A stretch of 64,000 bases of DNA from Spirochaetaceae bacterium (GTDB taxonomy: Bacteria; Spirochaetota; Spirochaetia; DSM-27196; PXBQ01). The stretch lies in assembly GCA_007695285.1 (NCBI GenBank), contig REEC01000117.1:1-64000 (forward strand), read 5' to 3'. The notes under the pieces are model-generated. The model saw nothing but the letters and a program-made list of their open reading frames with translations, made no database searches and was not told the origin of the DNA. The position numbers and the translations under genes are program-made. The first letter of the stretch is position 1. Every line of letters begins with the position of its first letter. Of this stretch, positions 56,503 through 64,000 are shown piece after piece.

Positions 56503-57587
56503 CGACCGGCTCCCGCATTTTTCGCTTTCTCTTGCTCACGACGCTTCGCGGCGCCTTGAAGCGCCTTGACCTCGTGGTACGAAGGGGTCTCGCGTACCGC
56601 GTCGCTGTACAGGTAACATCTCACGGTATGCCCCGCCTCGACCTCGACGAGCCCCGGTTCGGCGTCCCAACACTTTTTCATGACCTTCGGGCACCGCGGC
56701 GCAAATCGACACCCGGTCGGGAAGTTCCGATGGTCCGGAAGCGCCCCCGGGATAGTCTTTAGCAGTCTCCGAGAGCCGTCGGCTGCACGCTTTACCTCAC
56801 CGAGAACCGGCACGGAGCCGAGCAGCCCTTGCGTGTACGGATGAAGCGGTTTCCCGAAGATTTTGTGGACGTCGGTCGACTCGACCGCGACGCCCGCGTA
56901 CATCACCATCACGCGGTCCGAGAAACTCGCGATAACCGCGAGGTCGTGCGTGATGAACATGATCGACGTGTTGCGGCGCTCCTTTAACTCGCGCATGAGC
57001 CGGAGGATTTGCGCCTGAATCGTCACGTCGAGCGCGGTGGTCGGTTCGTCGGCGATCAAGAGCGACGGGTCGCACGCCATCGCCATCGCGATCATCACCC
57101 GCTGCCGAAGCCCTCCCGAGAGCTGGAATGGGTACTCCTTGACGCGCTCTTCGGGATCGGAGATACCGACGGTCTTGAGCAGTCGCGCGCTCTCGACGAG
57201 GGCGTCGTCCTTCGACATATCCTTATGCAGCATCAGACCCTCGGAGATCTGGTACCCGATCGTAAAGACCGGATTGAGCGACGTCATCGGTTCCTGAAAG
57301 ATCATCGAGATCCGGTTGCCCCGGATCCTTCGCATCTCGGCTTCCGGGATCTTCAGGATATCGTTTCCGTCGAGCAGCACCTTACCGCCCTCGATCTTGC
57401 CGGGAGGGTTCGGTACGAGCCGCATGATCGACATCGACGTCTGTGACTTTCCGCAACCCGATTCACCGACGATTCCGAGCGTCTCGCCGGCCGATATCGA
57501 AAAATCCACGCCGTCGACGGCGCGAACGACGTAGCCGTGCATGTGGAAATACGTCCGAAGGTCTTTCACTTCGAGCAGTTTATCCAT
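56499..57587 (-). CDS. oppD: Oligopeptide ABC transporter ATP-binding protein OppD
   Basis: [58 protein letters not shown]. Confidence 0.94.
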   Translation of the reverse strand: MDKLLEVKDLRTYFHMHGYVVRAVDGVDFSISAGETLGIVGESGCGKSQTSMSIMRLVPNPPGKIEGGKVLLDGNDILKIPEAEMRRIRGNRISMIFQEPMTSLNPVFTIGYQISEGLMLHKDMSKDDALVESARLLKTVGISDPEERVKEYPFQLSGGLRQRVMIAMAMACDPSLLIADEPTTALDVTIQAQILRLMRELKERRNTSIMFITHDLAVIASFSDRVMVMYAGVAVESTDVHKIFGKPLHPYTQGLLGSVPVLGEVKRAADGSRRLLKTIPGALPDHRNFPTGCRFAPRCPKVMKKCWDAEPGLVEVEAGHTVRCYLYSDAVRETPSYHEVKALQGAAKRREQEKAKNAGAGR

Positions 57588-57622
57588 GAGTCTTCCTCAT
57601 TTCCGGACTCACTTCCGGCTTC

Positions 57623-59104
57623 TCAATGTTTGCTACGCGGGTCAACGGAGTCCCGGATTCCGTCGCCGAAGAAGTTCCACGCCAGGATCGCAAGGAAGAT
57701 CATGAATCCCGGGACCAGGATCCACGGGAAGTCACGAACGACGCGGTACTGGCGGGCGACCGAAAGCATCAAGCCCCAACTCGACTGCGGTTCCGAGATC
57801 CCGAGCCCGAGCACGCTCAAAGCCGACTCGCCGAGGATGAAACTCGGGATCGTGAGCGTCAGCTGCACGATCACGAACGACATCGTGTTCGGCAGGACGT
57901 GCTTCCGGATAATCTTCCAGTGCGAAAGCCCGAGCGTCCGAGCCGCGAGCACAAAATCCTCGGTCTTGATCGAGAGCACCATTCCGCGGATGATACGAGC
58001 GAGCGAAGCCCACCCGACGAGCGACAATATGATCACGATAAGCAGATACACTTGGACCGACGTCAGGTTCGGCGGGAACGCTGCGCGCAGAGCGAGAAGC
58101 AAGTAGAACGACGGAAACGCGATCACGATCTCCGACATACGCATCAAGGCGTTGTCGACACGCCCTCCCGCGTAGCCCGCGATTCCGCCGATGATCAAGC
58201 CGATCACAAACGTGATCGCGGCGCCGAGCAACCCGACCGAGAGAGACAGCCGTGCTCCGTGCAGCAGACGCGACAGAATATCGCGCCCGAGATGGTCGGT
58301 CCCGAACGGGAAGAACCCGCCGGTCGGGGCGACGACGAGTCTCCGGTGGCCGTCAAACAACCCGAGGAAACTGTACACGACGCCTTTCCCGAAAAACTCG
58401 AGGAAGTTCTTGTTGCCCTTGACGAGGTACATCTCGAGTTCGGTCTCGACGTCTCCGACGACACGCGAACCGAGCCTGAAGCGATGCACGGCATCCGGGT
58501 CGGGGTCGGCCTCGAGCCGGTCGATCGCTGCCGCGAGTCCGTCCATCATCGGATCGCTAATCGGCACGCGATAATGCCGCGCGACCTCGGTCATCAGGTG
58601 CGTCCGACGGACCGCAGGGTCACGGTCGTACGAGATCGCGCGCAGCTCGTTCGCCAGCATTCTGGTCTCGATCGTGATCGCGCGAATCGTGCGCTCAGGC
58701 AGTATGCCGTACTCCCGGAACGCGATGTTCGTGATCGTCTGCTCGTACACAAACGGCCGGAATGTCCGACTCCCGTCCGGACGCGTATACATCCACGTGA
58801 TACGCGTCGGCGAGTGATACGGCTTCCGCGAGTTCATCCACGTCATCGTAAACGGAGAGAGAACGTCGGCGAACAACGCCGCGAGGTACATCGCCGCGAG
58901 CAGCCCGAGCCCGACCTTTCCGAGTGTATGCTTCCGGAAGCGCCGCACGTACACCGACCACATCGAGACCGACTTGTCCCCGATTCCCTCACGTGCGCTC
59001 GTGTCGTGTATCTGCGGATCCGGTCCAAGATCGGTCGCGTTATCGTCCACCGGGAGTCCGGTTGGGCCGTCTTGATCGTATCCGGCGCCGGTCAAATCGC
59101 TCAT
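57623..59104 (-). CDS. oppC: Oligopeptide ABC transporter permease OppC
   Basis: FPFGTDHLGRDILSRLLHGARLSLSVGL; EAA loop SLARIIRGMVLSIKTEDFVLAARTLGLSHWKIIRKHVLPN. Confidence 0.92.
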   Translation of the reverse strand: MSDLTGAGYDQDGPTGLPVDDNATDLGPDPQIHDTSAREGIGDKSVSMWSVYVRRFRKHTLGKVGLGLLAAMYLAALFADVLSPFTMTWMNSRKPYHSPTRITWMYTRPDGSRTFRPFVYEQTITNIAFREYGILPERTIRAITIETRMLANELRAISYDRDPAVRRTHLMTEVARHYRVPISDPMMDGLAAAIDRLEADPDPDAVHRFRLGSRVVGDVETELEMYLVKGNKNFLEFFGKGVVYSFLGLFDGHRRLVVAPTGGFFPFGTDHLGRDILSRLLHGARLSLSVGLLGAAITFVIGLIIGGIAGYAGGRVDNALMRMSEIVIAFPSFYLLLALRAAFPPNLTSVQVYLLIVIILSLVGWASLARIIRGMVLSIKTEDFVLAARTLGLSHWKIIRKHVLPNTMSFVIVQLTLTIPSFILGESALSVLGLGISEPQSSWGLMLSVARQYRVVRDFPWILVPGFMIFLAILAWNFFGDGIRDSVDPRSKH

Positions 59105-60222
59105 CACCCTACCCTCACTCTCGGGTCTACAATCGCAAGAAGAATATCTGCTATCAGGTTCCCGATCACGAGCAGCACGACGCCGTACACCAGGCTGCCG
59201 ACGACAAGGTACACGTCCTGAGTCAGAAGCGCCTGGAGGATCAATCGTCCAAGCCCCGGCCACGCGAGCACGTTCTCGACGAGAGCCGACCCCGACATCA
59301 CGAACCCGAGCTGGAAGCCGAGGATCGTGATCATCGGGTTGATCGCGTTTCTGAGCGCGTGCCGGTATACGACTTTGTTCTCGGTCTGCCCTTTTGCGCG
59401 CGCGGTGACGATGTACTGCTGATTCAGGATATCGATCATGTTCGCGCGCATGATCCGCGTCAGCGACGCCATCGCCGACGTTCCGAGCACGATCACCGGG
59501 ATGAACATATGCCGCGCGATATCGAAAATTCTTCCGCCGAAACTCATGAGGCCGTGATCGGTACTGGTCATTCCACCGATCGGAAACGGCAGTCTGTACG
59601 TCGAGACGACGTATAAAAACAAAAACGCCAGAAAGAAGTTCGGTATCGCGAGACCGATGAAAGCAAGAAATGAGAGAAATTGGTCCGAAAATTTATACTG
59701 GTTCGTCGCGGCGATCACGCCGACGGGTATGCTGAAACCCCACGCGAGAACAAGAGCGGTCAGCGAAAGCAGCACCGTTGCCGCGGCGCGCTGCTGCACC
59801 AGGACAAAAACAGGCGCTTTCATCGTCTGAGAAAACCCAAAATCGCCGCGCACGGCGTTCCAGATGTACCGAAAGAACTGGACGTACCACGCTTGATCGA
59901 GACCGAAGTCGCGTCGGAACTGCTCGAGATCCGCGGGTCTGATGTTCGGATCCATCGCCATCTGCGAAAAAATATCACCCGGCGCCAACTGAATCAGAAA
60001 AAAACCGATCGCGACAACCGAGAGCAGGATCGGGATCATATGGACAAGCCTGCGAAGGATGAAACGCAACATCGCGGGGCTGATCCATACGAGCCGAACC
60101 ATCCACATGACGGCTTCGGTCAAGAGTAACGAAAGAAACCACCCGATACCGACAAGAAACGTGAGTGCGGCAAAAACGCCCACGTCGACGGCGAAGGTCA
60201 CTTTCCAGTTGATTCTGCTCAC
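59104..60222 (-). CDS. oppB: Oligopeptide ABC transporter permease OppB
   Basis: ILRRLVHMIPILLSVVAIGFFLIQLAPGD; ARAKGQTENKVVYRHALRNA. GTG 60222 has SD AAGGA; the ORF track start 60255 is TTG. Confidence 0.9.
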   Translation of the reverse strand: MSRINWKVTFAVDVGVFAALTFLVGIGWFLSLLLTEAVMWMVRLVWISPAMLRFILRRLVHMIPILLSVVAIGFFLIQLAPGDIFSQMAMDPNIRPADLEQFRRDFGLDQAWYVQFFRYIWNAVRGDFGFSQTMKAPVFVLVQQRAAATVLLSLTALVLAWGFSIPVGVIAATNQYKFSDQFLSFLAFIGLAIPNFFLAFLFLYVVSTYRLPFPIGGMTSTDHGLMSFGGRIFDIARHMFIPVIVLGTSAMASLTRIMRANMIDILNQQYIVTARAKGQTENKVVYRHALRNAINPMITILGFQLGFVMSGSALVENVLAWPGLGRLILQALLTQDVYLVVGSLVYGVVLLVIGNLIADILLAIVDPRVRVG

Positions 60223-60283
60223 TCGTACTTTTCCTTGCTGACGGGAATCCACCAACGTCGGTCGCCGGCGGTTTAATGGAAGC

Positions 60284-60312
60284 GGTGCGCCGCCCGAACC
60301 GGGCGACGCACC
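60284..60312 (-). repeat. Strong hairpin in the oppA-oppB intergenic region
   Basis: GGTGCG-c-CGCCCG / aac / CGGGCG-a-CGCACC: 12 bp plus one mismatch, 3-nt loop, no U-tract on the minus strand. Confidence 0.75.
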
Positions 60313-60319
60313 ATCTGCC

Positions 60320-60354
60320 GTCGTACCGTACTAGTCGTACCGTACGAGTACGGT
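60320..60354. repeat. Two 12-bp direct repeats (GTCGTACCGTAC) plus inverted repeat ACCGTAC-ga-GTACGGT
   Basis: Direct repeats at 60320-60331 and 60334-60345; inverted repeat 60339-60354, abutting the oppA stop. Confidence 0.85.
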
Positions 60355-62147
60355 TAGTTTCTGCGGTAGACGCGCGAGATGATTCCGTCCCAGCTCAACC
60401 CGTCGACCGGGTGCGGATAGATGTTACCCCACTCCGTCTTGTACGCGTGCATGACCGCCGGGTTGAACGTAAACACCCATGGCACCTCTTCGATCCAGAT
60501 CTCCTGAATCCCGCGGAAGCCACGGACGCGTTGGTCTTCGTCGGTCGTGAGGTTTGCGTAGTCCCACAACCGGTCGACCTCGGCCTCCCACTCCCGGCGT
60601 GGGCTTTCCTGGCTCGGTTCGATCATGTGTAAGTTGCCACTCGACGGGTACACGTTCGAGCCCGTTATCGGGTCGACCGAACCGGTCAGGCCGATCAGGA
60701 TCATGTCCCAGTCGAACGTCGAGGTGAGTTTCCCGACGAGCACGTTGAAGTCGATCGCGCGGTTGATGACCTCGACGCCGATCGCCTGCGCTTCCTGCGC
60801 GAACAGTTGCGCGATCGATTCACGCGTGGTGTTGCCCGCGTTCGTCTCGAGCACGAGCGAAATCTTGTTACCGTCGGGGTCCTGCCGCCAGCCGTCGCCG
60901 TTCCGGTCGATATACCCGATCGAGTCGAGCATCTCGGCCGCGGTGCCGGGATCGTACGGGAACGCGGCGTTAGGCGCCTCTTGCCAGTAGTACGGCGAGA
61001 ACGTCGGGACAAACGAGAACTGCGGGTACCCAAATCCAAACGCGATGTTGTCGATAATCGTCTGCCGATCGACAAGATGCGCCATCGCCTGACGGAACGT
61101 CTTGTTCGAGAGCCACGTCAACTTCGGAGGATCGATTCCGTTCGGATTCTGGTTGAACGTGATGAACTGCGACGACGCCGCGGGTCCGACGCTGAACATC
61201 TCAAACCCGATGTCGTCTTTCCGGTCGACGAGCACCGCGTAGTCTTCACCACGCAGACCGTAAAAGTCGAGGCCGCCGCCGAGGAAGCGCTGGAGTTGCG
61301 CGTCCTGATCCGGGATGATCTGGAAAATCAGCTCATCGAGGTACGGAAGCTGCGTTCCCCACTCGTCGCGCTCGTAGTAGTGCGGATTCGGGATCAGCCG
61401 GACGCGCTGGCTCGGGACGTACTCGGCGATCTTGAACGGGCCGTTCCCGACAACCTGCGTCACGTCGGTGTCGACGCCCCAGAACGAGTTGACCGCCGCG
61501 GCGCCGCCTTCCTCGAGCACCGGCCCGAAGATGTGCATCGGAAGAGGGGTACGGCTCGATAGAGTGTGAATACCCGCATAAACACTCGGAAGCGTGATCC
61601 GGAACCGGCGGTCGTCGATCACTTCCCAGACCGAAGGCTCGCCGCCGACAAAGAGGCCCGACCGTTGGTTCGTCTGCACGTCGGTGTTGTAGTAAATCTC
61701 GTTGACCGCATCGACGAAGTCGCTCGAAGTCAACGGCTGGCCGTCCGACCAGCGCAGGTTCGGCCGAAGCGTGTACGTCACGGTTTTTTGATCGTCGCTA
61801 ATCGTGTAGCTCTCGGCGAGATGTGGTTCCCACTCGAGCGTGTGCTGGTTGCGCCTCATCGCGTACGAGTACAACCGGCTTGTAATGTCGGTCGTCGACG
61901 TCTCGGCCGCGACAACCGTACTGAACGTCCGTGGATCGCTCAAACTCGACATCACGAACGTGCCGCCGCGTGTACCACGTTCCCAGCCTTGTGAGTGGTC
62001 GATCGGCATGACTCCCGGGAACGTCACCTCACCGGGCTGCGCGGCATCGTCGATGACGCGCGGAGCTTCCTTCGCACCACCCGCAAAAACGAGCGATGCG
62101 GAGAGGATGAGCACCAGGAAAACGGACAATAGGATTCGTTTTCTCAT
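60354..62147 (-). CDS. oppA: Oligopeptide ABC transporter substrate-binding protein OppA
   Basis: 597 aa, leader LSASLVFAGGAKE; LRPNLRWSDGQPLTSSDFVDAVN, NGPFKIAEYVPSQRVRLIPNPHY. Confidence 0.92.
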   Translation of the reverse strand: MRKRILLSVFLVLILSASLVFAGGAKEAPRVIDDAAQPGEVTFPGVMPIDHSQGWERGTRGGTFVMSSLSDPRTFSTVVAAETSTTDITSRLYSYAMRRNQHTLEWEPHLAESYTISDDQKTVTYTLRPNLRWSDGQPLTSSDFVDAVNEIYYNTDVQTNQRSGLFVGGEPSVWEVIDDRRFRITLPSVYAGIHTLSSRTPLPMHIFGPVLEEGGAAAVNSFWGVDTDVTQVVGNGPFKIAEYVPSQRVRLIPNPHYYERDEWGTQLPYLDELIFQIIPDQDAQLQRFLGGGLDFYGLRGEDYAVLVDRKDDIGFEMFSVGPAASSQFITFNQNPNGIDPPKLTWLSNKTFRQAMAHLVDRQTIIDNIAFGFGYPQFSFVPTFSPYYWQEAPNAAFPYDPGTAAEMLDSIGYIDRNGDGWRQDPDGNKISLVLETNAGNTTRESIAQLFAQEAQAIGVEVINRAIDFNVLVGKLTSTFDWDMILIGLTGSVDPITGSNVYPSSGNLHMIEPSQESPRREWEAEVDRLWDYANLTTDEDQRVRGFRGIQEIWIEEVPWVFTFNPAVMHAYKTEWGNIYPHPVDGLSWDGIISRVYRRN

Positions 62148-62179
62148 CAGATATCTCCTTTCAAACTATACATGGCTCC

Positions 62180-62218
62180 AGCCTAACACGGTGATACCGG
62201 ATGTGACAATACTTTTTT
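62180..62218 (-). promoter_or_regulatory. Candidate oppA promoter: A-tract (UP-like), TTGTCA-18-TAGGCT with extended TG
   Basis: Complement: AGCCTA 62180-62185, TGACAA 62204-62209, followed on the + strand by a run of T. Confidence 0.6.
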
Positions 62219-62307
62219 TTTCGTTCGGGCTGTTGTTCTTTCGGCAAGGAATGTTCCTACATCAACGTAGGCCCAAATCGATAAAACGACATGAAGATAT
62301 TGAACCG

Positions 62308-62348
62308 GAAAAAAAGAGGGAACCGACAGCGTGAATGCGTCGATTCCC
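62308..62348 (-). terminator. Intrinsic terminator downstream of the hydrogenase gene
   Basis: Minus strand GGGAATCGAC-11 nt-GTCGGTTCCC (one G-U) followed by TCTTTTTTT. Confidence 0.85.
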
Positions 62349-62402
62349 CTTTTCTTTTGTCTCGAGTTTCAACCGGGGCCGAAGCACCGGTACGCGGCGG
62401 TG

Positions 62403-64000
62403 TTACCGCTGGTAGATCGGGCGCGCGGTATACGACGTATGCAGGTACTTGTGCGACACCTCGCTCAACGGTCCCTGCAGGAACTCGTCGTACAATGCTT
62501 TCACGGCGGGGTTGTGGTGCGAGCACCGCAGCTTCGACGTATCGTCGTCGGCGTAGATACCTTTGATCCTCTTCCGGCGGATCTCGTCTGTCGCGCCGTA
62601 CGGTTGGCCGCCGCCGCCGATGCAGCCGCCACGGCACGCCATTACTTCGATGAAGTGATACGGGAGCGGATCGCCGTTCTTCTCGGCCTCTTTGACTTTG
62701 TTCAATACCGTTTCGACGTTACAGATCGAGTGAGCGACCGCGACGCGGACTTCGGTACCCTGTATATCGATCGCCGCTTCCTTGACGCCTTCGAGTCCGC
62801 GCACCGCGGTAAACTCGATTTTATCCGCGTCGGCGCCGGTGACAAGGTAGTACGCGGTGCGGAGCGCGGCCTCCATTACGCCGCCGGACGCGCCAAAAAT
62901 CGTGCCGGCACCGGTGTAGATCCCGAGCGCGGGGTCGGCTTCCTCATCGTCCAGGCTCAAAAAGTCGATTCCCGCCGACTTGATCATGCGCGCGAGTTCA
63001 CGGCTCGTGATCGAAACGTCGATGTCTTGCGTCCCCGACGAGAACATCTCTTTCGCGCGCGAGATCTCGTACTTCTTCGACGTGCACGGCATGACCGAGA
63101 CGTGGAAGATGTCTTTGGCGTCGATGCCTTTCTTCTGCGCGTAAAACGTGTTGACGAGCGCACCGAGCATCATCTGCGGCGACTTCGCGGTCGAAAAGTT
63201 CGGAATCATCTCCGAGTAGTACTTCTCCATGAAGTCGACCCAGGAAGGACAACACGACGTGATCAACGGCAACGGACCTTTCTTATGCACAAACCGCTCG
63301 AGAAACTCACTGCCCTCTTCCATAATCGTCAGGTCGGCGGCAAAGTTTGTGTCGAATACGGTCTCGAAGCCGAGTCGCCGGAGCGCCGCGTAGATCTTCC
63401 CGGTCACGACCGTGCCGGGGTCGAGTCCAAACGCCTCTCCGAGCGCGACGCGGACCGCGGGCGCGATCTGCACGACGCAGTGTTTTGTCGGGTCGCGAAG
63501 CGCGTCGAGCACCTTCCTGGTCTCGTCGTTCTCAAAGATCGCTCCGACCGGGCAGTGCGCCGAACACTGGCCACACTTGATACACGGGCTATCGTTCAAA
63601 AGGATGTCGCCCGCCGGAGCCATCCGCGTCTGATCACCACGCCCGATGAACTCGAGCGCCCAGACGTCCTGCATTTCTTGGCACACCTTGACGCACCGAC
63701 CGCACGCGACACATTTCTCGGGGTTCAAGACGATCGACGGCGTCGAGGTGTCCTCGGGCAACTCGCGGACTTTCTGCTCAAACGACACCTCACGGATCCC
63801 GAAGTCCGCCGCGAGCGTCTGCAGCTCGCAGTTTCCGTTGCGCGCACACCGCAAACAGTCGTTTGGGTGCGTCGAGAGGATCATTTGGATCACGGTTCGG
63901 CGGATCCCGTGCAGCTCCGAGTCGTGCGTGATGACCTTCATCCCATCGGTCACGTTTGTCGCGCACGCGCGCAGCATTTTCGGTGACCCTTCTATTTTTA
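62403..64000 (-). CDS. [FeFe]-hydrogenase catalytic subunit (HydA/HndD type), partial (5' end outside window)
   Basis: ITSCCPSW, VMPCTSKKYE, EVMACRGGCIGGGGQP H-cluster motifs; two 4Fe-4S CxxCxxCxxxC motifs; frame open to base 64000 (IEGSPKMLRACATNVTDGM), so ATG 63977 is not the start. Confidence 0.95.
   Translation of the reverse strand, partial: KIEGSPKMLRACATNVTDGMKVITHDSELHGIRRTVIQMILSTHPNDCLRCARNGNCELQTLAADFGIREVSFEQKVRELPEDTSTPSIVLNPEKCVACGRCVKVCQEMQDVWALEFIGRGDQTRMAPAGDILLNDSPCIKCGQCSAHCPVGAIFENDETRKVLDALRDPTKHCVVQIAPAVRVALGEAFGLDPGTVVTGKIYAALRRLGFETVFDTNFAADLTIMEEGSEFLERFVHKKGPLPLITSCCPSWVDFMEKYYSEMIPNFSTAKSPQMMLGALVNTFYAQKKGIDAKDIFHVSVMPCTSKKYEISRAKEMFSSGTQDIDVSITSRELARMIKSAGIDFLSLDDEEADPALGIYTGAGTIFGASGGVMEAALRTAYYLVTGADADKIEFTAVRGLEGVKEAAIDIQGTEVRVAVAHSICNVETVLNKVKEAEKNGDPLPYHFIEVMACRGGCIGGGGQPYGATDEIRRKRIKGIYADDDTSKLRCSHHNPAVKALYDEFLQGPLSEVSHKYLHTSYTARPIYQR

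Noticed and set aside
57626-59221. 531-aa + strand ORF antisense to oppC
   Set aside because: Very Arg/Asp/His-rich, no domain pattern; oppC on the other strand has clear motifs.
62331-63986. 551-aa + strand ORF antisense to the hydrogenase
   Set aside because: Low-complexity Arg/Asp/Val composition; the minus strand encodes canonical H-cluster motifs.
1-64000. CRISPR array, prophage, transposon, toxin-antitoxin or defence island
   Set aside because: No spaced repeat array, integrase/transposase, or defence-type gene was recognised; the gene content is chromosomal and largely metabolic. RavA/ViaA are treated as the known chaperone pair rather than a defence system.

Overview
This 64 kb window is an ordinary-looking, gene-dense, GC-rich bacterial chromosome segment. 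It is probably from a spirochaete: a TatT/TRAP (TPAT-type) cluster, FAGGAKE-type leader peptides and the general gene content point that way, but this is inference. I see no phage, transposase, CRISPR or integrated element. Supported content, left to right: 3' end of a transketolase subunit; PepD; SMP-30-like lactonase; fused TRAP permease, DctP and TatT; M16 peptidase; MTA/SAH nucleosidase; MalY/PatB aminotransferase; EpmA-EF-P; a cysteine-rich Rrf2 regulator; fused PyrF-PyrE; Ndk; M3 oligoendopeptidase; GpsA; tRNA-Cys(GCA); ECF sigma/anti-sigma; B12-binding radical SAM; NUDIX. These are followed by a class III cyclase operon with predicted envelope proteins, a large coiled-coil membrane protein, a second envelope operon ending in RavA-ViaA, serine acetyltransferase, SPOR protein, CoaE, PolA, FlgN-like/FliS, a beta-propeller/deacetylase-like protein, methyltransferase, PhoH, M20 peptidase, XPB helicase and partner, fused AroD-AroE, degenerate-GGDEF/EAL, oppABCDF and the 5'-truncated (window edge) [FeFe]-hydrogenase. 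The most interesting region is about 22.8-36.2 kb. It holds two envelope-protein operons around a coiled-coil protein, with cyclase and RavA/ViaA modules and a perfect 20-bp tandem repeat in the control region. Other notable signals are candidate leaderless promoters, a 14-bp palindrome upstream of epmA, an intra-operonic hairpin plus repeats between oppA and oppB, and several degenerate or insertion-bearing enzymes. All functional names come from reading protein motifs by eye; no database search was run.
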